Below are positions 1 through 6,469 of a DNA stretch of 13,503 nucleotides, piece by piece. The notes beneath the pieces are model-generated. The model worked only from the letters and a program-made list of their open reading frames with translations, did not search any database and had not been told where the DNA came from. The number at the start of each line of letters is the position of its first letter. Position 1 is the first letter of the stretch. The position numbers and the translations under genes were made by a program. Source of the stretch: Rhodocyclaceae bacterium (lineage in GTDB: Bacteria; Pseudomonadota; Gammaproteobacteria; Burkholderiales; Rhodocyclaceae); the NCBI GenBank assembly GCA_023230455.1, contig JALNXH010000041.1:1-13503 (forward strand), read 5' to 3'.

Positions 1-2
1 TC

Positions 3-122
3 GAGCACCACAACACCAAACCCAAGCCGTTCATCTGGACCAAGAGCGCTCGCGACATCCTGCAGAAGGTCATCCGCGCCAATAGCCGCTTAAGTTCCAA
101 ACAGAATGAAACACTGCACTAG
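3..122 (+). CDS. IS630-family transposase, C-terminal fragment (cut by window edge)
   Basis: The open frame enters from the left edge and ends at TAG 120-122, giving 39 residues. The visible tail contains HHNTKPKPFIWTKSARDIL followed by a basic helix. This matches the usual C-terminal end of IS630-family (Tc1/mariner-like DDE) transposases, in which an NPKPFxWT-type motif follows the catalytic domain. The DDE residues lie outside the window, so whether the element is intact cannot be judged. The downstream gene starts 237 bp later. No terminal inverted repeat of the element could be identified here, so the right end of the element is not placed. IS630 elements insert at TA, but no target duplication can be checked with one end missing. 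Confidence 0.72.
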   Translation, partial: EHHNTKPKPFIWTKSARDILQKVIRANSRLSSKQNETLH

Positions 123-223
123 CTGCCGCAGGGCAGCGCCCGGCCGCAGATCGCCTTCGGCCGGCCGGATGAAGGGCTTCCATGCCCGGCGCTGCGGCTG
201 GCAGTAGCGCCACGGCGAGGGTG

Positions 224-250
224 GTGAAGGCTTTGTCACAAAGCCTTCAC
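224..250. repeat. Perfect 27-bp palindrome (13-bp arms, 1-nt centre)
   Basis: The left arm GTGAAGGCTTTGT (224-236) and right arm ACAAAGCCTTCAC (238-250) are exact reverse complements around C237. It lies between the transposase fragment and the EAL-GGDEF gene, 110 bp upstream of that gene's ATG. There is no T-run on either side, so it is not a standard intrinsic terminator. The near-absent loop is poor for an RNA hairpin and better for cruciform DNA or a dimeric operator. A direct repeat TTTCGAGA follows at 252-259 and 280-287. The inner TTGTCACAA (233-241) recurs at 4000-4008 upstream of the metallophosphoesterase. Its function is unknown. Confidence 0.8.
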
Positions 251-359
251 ATTTCGAGACTACCTTCGCGTCTCTGCCGTTTCGAGATGCGTCCATGCCA
301 CTGCCCGTCGCCCCCCTTCGTTCACTTCCGCCGCCGCGCACCGCGCGAGGGCCGCAACC

Positions 360-2249
360 ATGGTGATCGCCGATCCGGCGGAACGCATGCGCCTGGGCAT
401 GGTCGCCGCCACGGGGCTCGGCAACGAGTCGCAGGGATGGCTCAACCAGGCCAACCAGCGCGCCCTGGAACAGGTCATTGAACACCGGCAGCTCAGCGCA
501 GTGTTCCAGCCGATTCTCGATTTCCGCGCCCGCGGCTACCTCGGCTTCGAAGGCCTGATTCGCGGCCCGGCGGGAAGTCCACTGCATTCGCCGCAGGCCT
601 TGTTCGGCCTGGCCCAGGCCTGCGAACGCTCGTTCGACCTGGAACGCCTCTGCCGCGAAATTGTGTTCACCGAATTCGCCCGCCAGCGCCTGCCGGGACG
701 GTTGTTCGTCAACGTCAGCGCGCCCTGCCTGGGCGATGCGCATTTCCTCGACGGAACGACCGGCACGCTGCTCGAAAAGATCGGCCTGACACCGCACCAG
801 ATCGTCATCGAGATCACCGAGAACCGCCAGGTGGCGGATTTTTCGATTCTCCGCGACCTGCTTTCGGCCTACCGAAAAGCCGGCTACCAGATCGCCGTAG
901 ACGACTTGGGCGAGGGATTCTCCAATCTGCGCATGTGGTCCGAAGTGCGTCCCGAATTCGTCAAGATCGACCGCCATTTCATCAGCGGCATCGCCGACGA
1001 CGTGATGAAATTCCAGCTCGTGCGGGCGATCCACGAACTGGCCGAGATCAGTCATGCGCAGCTGATCGCCGAGGGTATCGAAACTGAAGCCGAATTCGCC
1101 ACCGTGCGCGACCTCGGCATCGCCTTCGGCCAAGGCTACCTGATCGACCGGCCGGCCGCCCAACCGGAACGCGCGCCGGCCGAAGCGGTGGTCGGCCTGA
1201 TCGCGCGCAGCCAGTTGATCGTTTTTCCCCAGGCCTCGTCGCAGGGCAGCGCGCTTGCCCGCGATGTGATGACTTATGTCGCACCGGTTTCGCCGGAGGC
1301 CACCAACATCGACATCTACATCCGCTTCGAAAATGAGCCGCAACTACCGGTGCTGCCGGTGGTGGATGCAGACGCCACCCCACTCGGCATGATCAACCGC
1401 CACTCGCTGATCGACCGTTTCGCCCGCCCCTTCCGCCGCGAGCTCTATGGCCGCAAGTCCTGCACCCTGCTGATGGATGCCAGCCCGCTGGTGGTGGAAC
1501 ACGACATCAGCGTGCAGGAAGTCGGCCAGTTGCTCGGCCGCTCGGCCCACCACCACATGCTCGACGGCTTCATCGTCACCGAGCGCGGCCGCTACATCGG
1601 CATCGGCAGCACCCAGGCGCTGATGGCGCTGATCACCAACATGCAGATCAATGCCGCACGCTATGCCAATCCGCTGACCCAGCTGCCGGGAAACGTGCCG
1701 ATCAACGAACACATCGACCGTCTGATCGCCGGCGAAACCCATTTCTTCGCCTGCTATTGCGACCTCGATCATTTCAAACCGTTCAACGACACCTACGGCT
1801 ACCGCCAGGGCGACCAGGTCATCCAGTTCCTCGGCAACGCGCTGCGCAAGAATTGCAACCTGCGCCTCGACTTCATCGGCCACGTCGGCGGCGACGACTT
1901 CGTCCTGTTGCTACAGCGCGAAGACTGTCAGGAAATGCTGCAACAGATCCTCACCCGCTTCGACGAAGGCATCGAAGCCTTCATCGCCCTCGAACACCGC
2001 GACCTGAAGGGCTACTGGGGCGAGGATCGGCGCGGCCAGCCGGTATTCCATTCACTGCCGTCGCTGAGCATCGGCGTAGTCGAGGTGCATCCGGGGCTAT
2101 TCCACAGCCACCACGAAGTTTCCGCCGCGATGTCCTCGGCCAAGAAGCAGGCAAAAAAAAAGGAGAGCGGCAGCAGCCTGTTCATCGAACGCCGGCGCAG
2201 TCCGTCCGCACCGAAACTGACGATCAAGTCCGCAGGCTACCTGTCCTGA
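360..2249 (+). CDS. EAL-CBS-GGDEF cyclic-di-GMP signalling protein
   Basis: This is a 629-residue cytoplasmic protein with no signal peptide or membrane helix, and it probably makes and/or breaks cyclic-di-GMP. The EAL phosphodiesterase domain comes first (about 35-280). Its motif is EGL with E64, and further conserved residues are E151/E154 (EITEN), D181-D182 (DDLGEG), K202 (KIDR), E238 (AEGIETE) and Q258 (GQGYL). The metal- and base-binding set therefore looks complete. A CBS-domain pair spans about 298-425, and a GGDEF domain spans about 435-605 with the signature GGDDF at 510-514. The RxxD inhibitory site five residues before GGDDF is absent: the residues there are NLRLD. Both activities are plausible; which one dominates cannot be read from sequence. 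The ATG at 360 is preceded by GAGGG about 10 nt upstream. The chemoreceptor gene follows 55 bp downstream on the same strand and is probably co-transcribed. An A9G tract at 2153-2162 could cause frameshifting near the C-terminus. Confidence 0.93.
   Translation: MVIADPAERMRLGMVAATGLGNESQGWLNQANQRALEQVIEHRQLSAVFQPILDFRARGYLGFEGLIRGPAGSPLHSPQALFGLAQACERSFDLERLCREIVFTEFARQRLPGRLFVNVSAPCLGDAHFLDGTTGTLLEKIGLTPHQIVIEITENRQVADFSILRDLLSAYRKAGYQIAVDDLGEGFSNLRMWSEVRPEFVKIDRHFISGIADDVMKFQLVRAIHELAEISHAQLIAEGIETEAEFATVRDLGIAFGQGYLIDRPAAQPERAPAEAVVGLIARSQLIVFPQASSQGSALARDVMTYVAPVSPEATNIDIYIRFENEPQLPVLPVVDADATPLGMINRHSLIDRFARPFRRELYGRKSCTLLMDASPLVVEHDISVQEVGQLLGRSAHHHMLDGFIVTERGRYIGIGSTQALMALITNMQINAARYANPLTQLPGNVPINEHIDRLIAGETHFFACYCDLDHFKPFNDTYGYRQGDQVIQFLGNALRKNCNLRLDFIGHVGGDDFVLLLQREDCQEMLQQILTRFDEGIEAFIALEHRDLKGYWGEDRRGQPVFHSLPSLSIGVVEVHPGLFHSHHEVSAAMSSAKKQAKKKESGSSLFIERRRSPSAPKLTIKSAGYLS
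2153..2162 (+). other. A9G slippery tract inside the EAL-GGDEF gene
   Basis: The reading frame here is GCA AAA AAA AAG GAG, which contains A-AAA-AAG, the heptamer type known to promote -1 ribosomal slippage in bacterial dnaX. It is also long enough for polymerase slippage. A -1 shift replaces the last 28 residues with about 48 others. The shifted frame then ends at TGA 2306-2308, overlapping the chemoreceptor ATG 2305-2307 as ATGA. An AGGAG directly follows the tract (2161-2165). I see no clear upstream Shine-Dalgarno-like stimulator at the usual distance, and I have not modelled a downstream hairpin. Slippage is a hypothesis; the tract and the overlap are directly visible. Confidence 0.35.
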
Positions 2250-2304
2250 TCCCCACCCCGTCACTCCGCCCCGACCCGGGCCTCATCGCCCCGGCAAAAC
2301 GTCC

Positions 2305-3951
2305 ATGAGCATACGTTCCAGAATCATCCTGCTGCTTCTCGTCTGTGCGACGGCCCTTCTCGCGCTCGGCGCCACCGGCCTCGTCCGTTCCCAGATCAAC
2401 GCCCGGCTGACCCGACTGATCACCGAAGGTACGCTGCCCGGCGCACTGGATGCCGCCGATCTGGTCGTCCGTATCAAGGACGCGCAGATCGCCTCGCTAT
2501 CGATGGTGCACGCGCCCGATGCCACCATTGCAGCGGGCTTCCGCAACCAGCTGTCGACGCTGCGCGTGGAACTCGATGCACTGCTGAAGAAGCAGGACGG
2601 CTATATCCGTTCCGAGCGCGAGCGCGGACTGGTCAAACAGGCTGCGGAGAGCCTCAAGGCATATTTCGAGGCACTCGACACACTGGTCCCGCTAACCGAG
2701 GCGAACCAGAAAGCGTTCGCCGAAGCGACCCTCTACGCCGCGGTGATCCCGGCGCAGCAGGAAGTCGAGCAGGTGCTCACCACGCTGCGCGTCGAGAAAG
2801 GGCGAACCAAGGATCAATCCATCGCCAACCTCGACACGGGATTCAGCGTCGCGACGGCCTGGATCGGGGCGGTGACGGCGCTGGCCCTGATCGTTCTGAT
2901 CGGTCTCGGCTGGCGCCTCTACCGGCAGATTCTGTTGCCGCTGCGCACACTGGAACGGGCCATGGCGGAGATCGCCCGTTCGCTCGACTTCACCCGCCGC
3001 GTCCCGGTGACGCGCCAGGACGAGATCGGCCAGTCGATCGCCGCCTGCAATACGCTGATCGACGCCTTGCAGGGCAGCCTGACCGAGATGATCGCGACGA
3101 TCCGCGAGAATGCGGTAGCGTCCGTCGCCATGCACAAGGCGTCCCTGATTCTGGCCGACGTGTCGAGTTCATGCCGGAACGCAGCCTCGCAGATCAAGGA
3201 CGCCGCCGAGGAAATTGAAACCCGCATCGAAGAGATCGCCCAAGGCACCGCCCAGGCCAGCGAATTGACGGCCACCGCCGGCCGTACCGCAACCCACAAC
3301 GCCTCGATCATCCGTACCAGCACGGGGCGCATCAACGAACTGGCGCTCGGCATCGCGAAGGCGTCGGACCACGTCCACGCCCTGGCCAACGCGGGATCCC
3401 AGGTGGAAGGCATCGTCTCGGAGATTCGCCAGATCGCCGACCAGACCAATCTGCTGGCGCTGAATGCCGCCATCGAAGCCGCCCGCGCCGGCGACAGCGG
3501 GCGCGGCTTCGCAGTCGTCGCCGACGAAGTTCGCAAGCTTGCCGCCCGCTCCGCAGAGTCGACGCAACTCATCGAAACACAGCTCGGCGACATTCGTGCG
3601 CAGTCGTCGGTCTCCACCGAGCTGATGCGCACGGTCGCCAAGGATATGATCCAGTCCGCCGAATTCACCGGTTCGGCGGTCGCCGGCATCGACGACATCG
3701 AAAATTCGACGCGCGACGTACTCGATGTGGTGGCCGACGTCGGCCAGCGCGTGCGCATCGGCAGACAGTCGAGCCAGGGCATCGTCGAGCGCGTAAGCAC
3801 CATCGATTCGCTTATGGAAAGTTCCGCTCGCGCCGCGGAACAGACCCGTGAGGCAGCGGAAAACGTGCGCGGCATTTCCGAGCGCATGGCCCGGATCGTG
3901 GAGCGTTTCCGCATCGGCAACGAGAGCCCGGCGGCGGCCAAGGCATGCTGA
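2305..3951 (+). CDS. Methyl-accepting chemotaxis protein (4HB-type periplasmic domain, HAMP, signalling domain)
   Basis: This is a 548-residue inner-membrane chemoreceptor. TM1 is at about 7-27, followed by a mostly helical periplasmic region (about 29-183) of four-helix-bundle type. TM2 is at about 184-206 (WIGAVTALALIVLIGLGW), a HAMP linker at about 208-260, and then a long cytoplasmic coiled coil. The hairpin tip that binds CheA/CheW lies at about 373-417 and includes QIADQTNLLALNAAIEAARA and GRGFAVVADEVRKLA, so coupling to a kinase is expected. The protein ends in AAAKAC and has no NWETF-like CheR pentapeptide. The periplasmic ligand is not predictable. The ATG at 2305 has only a weak ribosome-binding site (GCAAAACG), so expression may depend on coupling to the upstream gene. 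Pairing with a cyclic-di-GMP enzyme suggests a shared motility or surface-behaviour role, by inference. Confidence 0.95.
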   Translation: MSIRSRIILLLLVCATALLALGATGLVRSQINARLTRLITEGTLPGALDAADLVVRIKDAQIASLSMVHAPDATIAAGFRNQLSTLRVELDALLKKQDGYIRSERERGLVKQAAESLKAYFEALDTLVPLTEANQKAFAEATLYAAVIPAQQEVEQVLTTLRVEKGRTKDQSIANLDTGFSVATAWIGAVTALALIVLIGLGWRLYRQILLPLRTLERAMAEIARSLDFTRRVPVTRQDEIGQSIAACNTLIDALQGSLTEMIATIRENAVASVAMHKASLILADVSSSCRNAASQIKDAAEEIETRIEEIAQGTAQASELTATAGRTATHNASIIRTSTGRINELALGIAKASDHVHALANAGSQVEGIVSEIRQIADQTNLLALNAAIEAARAGDSGRGFAVVADEVRKLAARSAESTQLIETQLGDIRAQSSVSTELMRTVAKDMIQSAEFTGSAVAGIDDIENSTRDVLDVVADVGQRVRIGRQSSQGIVERVSTIDSLMESSARAAEQTREAAENVRGISERMARIVERFRIGNESPAAAKAC

Positions 3952-3988
3952 CCGCGGCTGCGACGTCCGTCGCCACGGAGCGGCATCC

Positions 3989-4006
3989 TATTCATCGTGT
4001 TGTCAC
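3989..4006 (+). promoter_or_regulatory. Weak PHO-box-like site upstream of the lipid cluster
   Basis: TATTCAT, a 4-bp spacer CGTG, then TTGTCAC reproduces the 7-4-7 layout of PhoB sites (two CTGTCAT-like heptamers). I count about 9 of 14 consensus bases, with the right half better than the left. It ends 44 bp before the ATG of a PlcP-like gene, and PlcP is a known PhoB target in other bacteria, which is the main reason to mention it. A third heptamer is not convincing, and no good -10 was identified. The site could be chance. TTGTCACAA (4000-4008) also occurs in the palindrome at 224-250. Confidence 0.3.
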
Positions 4007-4050
4007 AATCGTTCTCTAGCCTTGGCGAAACTTCAATCGCTCAAGGCCAC

Positions 4051-4830
4051 ATGCCCCAGGTCCGCTCCGTCTTCATCTCCGACGTCCATCTCGGCACCCG
4101 CGCCTGCCAGGCCGAGCGCCTGCTCGAATTCCTCAAGGAATACCCCGCCGACTATCTGTTCATGGTCGGCGACATCGTCGACTTCTGGTCGATGAGCCGC
4201 GGCATCGTATGGACCGCGGCGCAGAACACCGTGGTACAGAAAATTCTCCGCCGCGCCCGCCACGGCGAAAAGGTGTTCCTGATTCCCGGCAACCACGACG
4301 AGGCTCTGCGCGATTACGACGACACCGAATTCGGCGACATCCGCGTAGTCCGCGAGTATGTGCACGAAACCCTGCTCGGCCGCCGCCTGCTGCTGATCCA
4401 CGGCGACGCCTTCGACCAGGTCACCCGCTACCACCGCTGGCTGGCGGTGGCCGGAGACGTCGGCTACAACCTGCTGGTCCGTCTCAACCGGTGGCTGTCG
4501 TGGGGCCGGCGCAGGCTCGGCATCGCCGGCTACTGGTCGCTCGCCGGCTACGCCAAGCGCCGAATCAAGACGGCACTCAACTTCATCTTCGACTTCGAGG
4601 ATTCGGTGCTCCACCATGCCCGTGAGCGCGGCCTCGACGGCGTCGTCTGCGGCCACATTCATTGGGCGGCGATTCGCGAGGTCGACGGCATGACCTACAT
4701 CAACTGCGGCGACTGGGTGGACTCCTGCACCGCCATCGTCGAGCACCTCGACGGCCGCCTCGAACTTGTCGCCTGGGGCGAGCGGGCGTCGCTGCCCAGA
4801 CTCGCCCACCCCGAAGAAAGCCTGGCATGA
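4051..4830 (+). CDS. plcP: PlcP/LpxH-like metallophosphoesterase (probable phospholipase C, lipid remodelling)
   Basis: This is a calcineurin-type phosphoesterase of 259 residues. The metal-binding motifs are in the expected order: SDVHLGT (D11, H13), GDIVDFW (D41), GNHDE (N81, H82), HGD (H117) and GHIH (H202, H204). The text between motifs (TRACQAERLL, IPGNHDEALRDY, NCGDWVDSCTAIVEH) resembles PlcP, the phosphate-starvation phospholipase C described in Sinorhizobium meliloti. Such proteins are often annotated as UDP-2,3-diacylglucosamine diphosphatase because they share the LpxH fold. The likely reaction is hydrolysis of phospholipid to diacylglycerol and a phospho-head group at the inner membrane, and the next genes (GT4, DgkA) handle diacylglycerol. 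The start is ATG 4051, directly before the conserved VRSVFISD. A GTG at 3997 would add 18 unconserved residues and fall in the putative PHO site. The stop TGA overlaps the next ATG at 4827. A lipid-A role (LpxH) remains the alternative. Confidence 0.85.
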   Translation: MPQVRSVFISDVHLGTRACQAERLLEFLKEYPADYLFMVGDIVDFWSMSRGIVWTAAQNTVVQKILRRARHGEKVFLIPGNHDEALRDYDDTEFGDIRVVREYVHETLLGRRLLLIHGDAFDQVTRYHRWLAVAGDVGYNLLVRLNRWLSWGRRRLGIAGYWSLAGYAKRRIKTALNFIFDFEDSVLHHARERGLDGVVCGHIHWAAIREVDGMTYINCGDWVDSCTAIVEHLDGRLELVAWGERASLPRLAHPEESLA

Positions 4831-6017
4831 CACGCATCCTGATGGTCTCCGACGTCTACTTTCCGCGCATCAACGGCGTATCCACTTCGATGGAAAGCTT
4901 CCGCCGCTGCCTCACCGCGGAGGGCGTCGAGGTCCGTATGGTGGTCCCCCGCTACGGCGACGAGCCGGACCAGGAGGGCATCGTCCGCGTCGCCGGTCGG
5001 CCCGTCCCCGGCGATCCGGAGGACCGGCTGCTGCGCTGGCGGGAGATGCACCGGACGGTCGAGCGCGAAGCCGCCAACTGCGATCTGGTGCACATCCAGA
5101 CCCCGTTCGTCGCCCACTATGCCGGCCTCAAGGCCGCGCGCCGCCACGGCCTGCCGGTGCTGGCGACTTACCACACGCTGTTCGAGGAATATCTCGAGTA
5201 CTACGCTCCCTTTATCCCCGCCAGCTGGCTGAAGGCACAGGCGCGCGCCTTTTCCCGCCGCCAGTGCAATGCGCTCGACGCCGTCGTCGTCCCCTCGTCG
5301 GCAATGAAGCAGCGGCTGGAAAGCTACGGCGTCGCCAAACTGCTACAGGTGCTGCCCACCGGCATCCCACTGCGCCAGTTTGCCGCCGGCGACGGCGCCG
5401 CCTTCCGGCGACTGCACGGCATCGCTGAGGAACGGCCGGTCGCCCTGTACGTCGGCCGCCTCGCCCACGAAAAGAACATCGCCTTCCTGTTCGACGCGCT
5501 GACCCATGTCCGCCACACGCTCCCGGATGCGCTGCTGCTGGTGGCCGGCGAAGGCCCGGCGGCGCGGGACCTGCGCCAGAACGTGGAAGCACAGGGACTG
5601 AACGAGGCGGTGCGTTTCGTCGGCTATCTCGACCGCGACCAGGCGCTGCCCGATTGCTACGCCGCCGCCGATGTATTCGCCTTCGCCTCGCGCACCGAAA
5701 CCCAGGGATTGGTGCTGCTCGAAGCCATGGCCGCCGGATTGCCGGTAGTGGCGCTCTCGGCGATGGGTACCGGCGACATCCTCGCGTCCGGCCGCGGCTG
5801 CCGCGTTGCCGAGGACGACCCGCAGGCCTTCGGCGAAACGCTGGCCCATGTGCTCGGCCGCAAGGCGCTGCGCCTGCAACTGGCCGACCACGCGCGCCGC
5901 CATGCCCTCGACTGGTCGGATCAGGCAATGGCAGAGCGGCTTGCCACGTTCTACCGCCGTCTCATCGTCTCCCGCCGGGAACGCGCCGCCATCGTCTGCG
6001 CATCCGAAACGACATGA
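4827..6017 (+). CDS. GT4-family glycosyltransferase, probable glycolipid synthase (Agt-like role)
   Basis: This is a 396-residue GT-B fold enzyme with no membrane helix. The N-terminal acceptor domain begins MTRILMVSDVYFPRINGVST, and the region around YHTLFEEYLEYY (about 113-124) is typical of GT4 enzymes that act on diacylglycerol-type acceptors. The donor-sugar domain has VGRLAHEKN (209-217) and the E-x7-E motif in TETQGLVLLE (E291, E299). The start at ATG 4827 overlaps the upstream stop (ATGA), and no other start near the conserved N-terminus fits. The frame is open upstream into the phosphoesterase gene, but that part is out-of-frame sequence. By analogy with plcP-agt operons, I infer transfer of a hexose or uronic acid to diacylglycerol on the cytoplasmic face. 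Mannosyltransferase activity on a phosphatidylinositol-like acceptor is an alternative. The donor sugar cannot be told. Confidence 0.88.
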   Translation: MTRILMVSDVYFPRINGVSTSMESFRRCLTAEGVEVRMVVPRYGDEPDQEGIVRVAGRPVPGDPEDRLLRWREMHRTVEREAANCDLVHIQTPFVAHYAGLKAARRHGLPVLATYHTLFEEYLEYYAPFIPASWLKAQARAFSRRQCNALDAVVVPSSAMKQRLESYGVAKLLQVLPTGIPLRQFAAGDGAAFRRLHGIAEERPVALYVGRLAHEKNIAFLFDALTHVRHTLPDALLLVAGEGPAARDLRQNVEAQGLNEAVRFVGYLDRDQALPDCYAAADVFAFASRTETQGLVLLEAMAAGLPVVALSAMGTGDILASGRGCRVAEDDPQAFGETLAHVLGRKALRLQLADHARRHALDWSDQAMAERLATFYRRLIVSRRERAAIVCASETT

Positions 6018-6091
6018 TCTCCGATCCCTTCCTGCCGCTGGTCCAATCACCGGGAAGCTCTCCCGTCACTCATCAAAGGAATCGTCCCGGC

Positions 6092-6469
6092 ATGGAAAGT
6101 CCCTACAAAGGAAAAACCGGTCTCGGCCGCATCGTCAATGCGCTGCGCTACTCGCTCGACGGCCTCGTCGCCGCCTACCGCCATGAAGACGCCTTCCGCC
6201 AGGAGATCTGGCTGGCCGCGCTGCTGCTGCCGGCCGCCTGCCTGCTGCCGGTCTCCGGCATCGGCCGCGCGCTGATGATCGGCAGCGTGCTGCTGGTACT
6301 GATCGTCGAACTGCTCAACTCGGCCATCGAAGCGGCGGTGGATCGCATCGGCCTGGAAAGCCATCGCCTCTCCAAGCGCGCCAAGGACATCGGCAGCGCC
6401 GCCGTATTCGTCGCACTGCTCAACGTGCTGTTGATCTGGGGCTCGGTACTGTTCGACTCCTACAGATGA
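6092..6469 (+). CDS. dgkA: Diacylglycerol kinase (DgkA)
   Basis: This 125-residue inner-membrane enzyme phosphorylates diacylglycerol to phosphatidic acid with ATP; E. coli DgkA has 122 residues. The family motifs are all present: RQE (36-38), VELLNSAIEAAVDRIG (E73 and catalytic-type E80) and RAKDIGSAAV (97-106). There are three transmembrane helices, at about 41-55, 59-76 and 102-121. I chose ATG 6092 because it matches the family N-terminus (ESPYKGKTGLGRI) and has AAAGGA about 11 nt upstream. An in-frame ATG at 6014 overlaps the previous stop as ATGA and would add 26 proline-rich, family-atypical residues. The stop TGA overlaps the next ATG at 6466. Lying between two glycosyltransferases and near an LtaS-like gene, it probably recycles diacylglycerol released in this pathway, like the DgkA role in E. 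coli osmoregulated-glucan synthesis. Confidence 0.94.
   Translation: MESPYKGKTGLGRIVNALRYSLDGLVAAYRHEDAFRQEIWLAALLLPAACLLPVSGIGRALMIGSVLLVLIVELLNSAIEAAVDRIGLESHRLSKRAKDIGSAAVFVALLNVLLIWGSVLFDSYR

Noticed and set aside
224..250. Palindrome as an intrinsic terminator of the transposase gene
   Set aside because: No T-run on either side and a one-base centre that cannot form a normal RNA loop as drawn.
90..1343. Long minus-strand open frame (417 codons) opposite the EAL domain
   Set aside because: It is the antisense shadow of a gene with clear EAL motifs; its product shows no recognisable domain, and such frames are common opposite GC-rich genes.
3952..3985. Terminator after the chemoreceptor
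   Set aside because: Only a short GCGAC/GTCGC stem is visible and no U-tract follows, so I do not call it.
2919..3995. Minus-strand frame of 358 codons opposite the chemoreceptor
   Set aside because: The serine/arginine-rich translation lacks motifs; the plus strand encodes an unmistakable MCP signalling domain.
4662..4826. Upstream extension of the first glycosyltransferase
   Set aside because: The extra residues are out-of-frame phosphoesterase sequence, rich in Arg and Gly; the family N-terminus begins at ATG 4827.
4051..4830. Plain LpxH (lipid A) assignment for the phosphoesterase
   Set aside because: The fold is shared, but the inter-motif text and the GT4/DgkA neighbourhood fit PlcP better; kept only as the alternative.
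4033..4833. Minus-strand frame opposite the metallophosphoesterase
   Set aside because: The plus strand carries all phosphoesterase motifs in order; the opposite product is motif-free.
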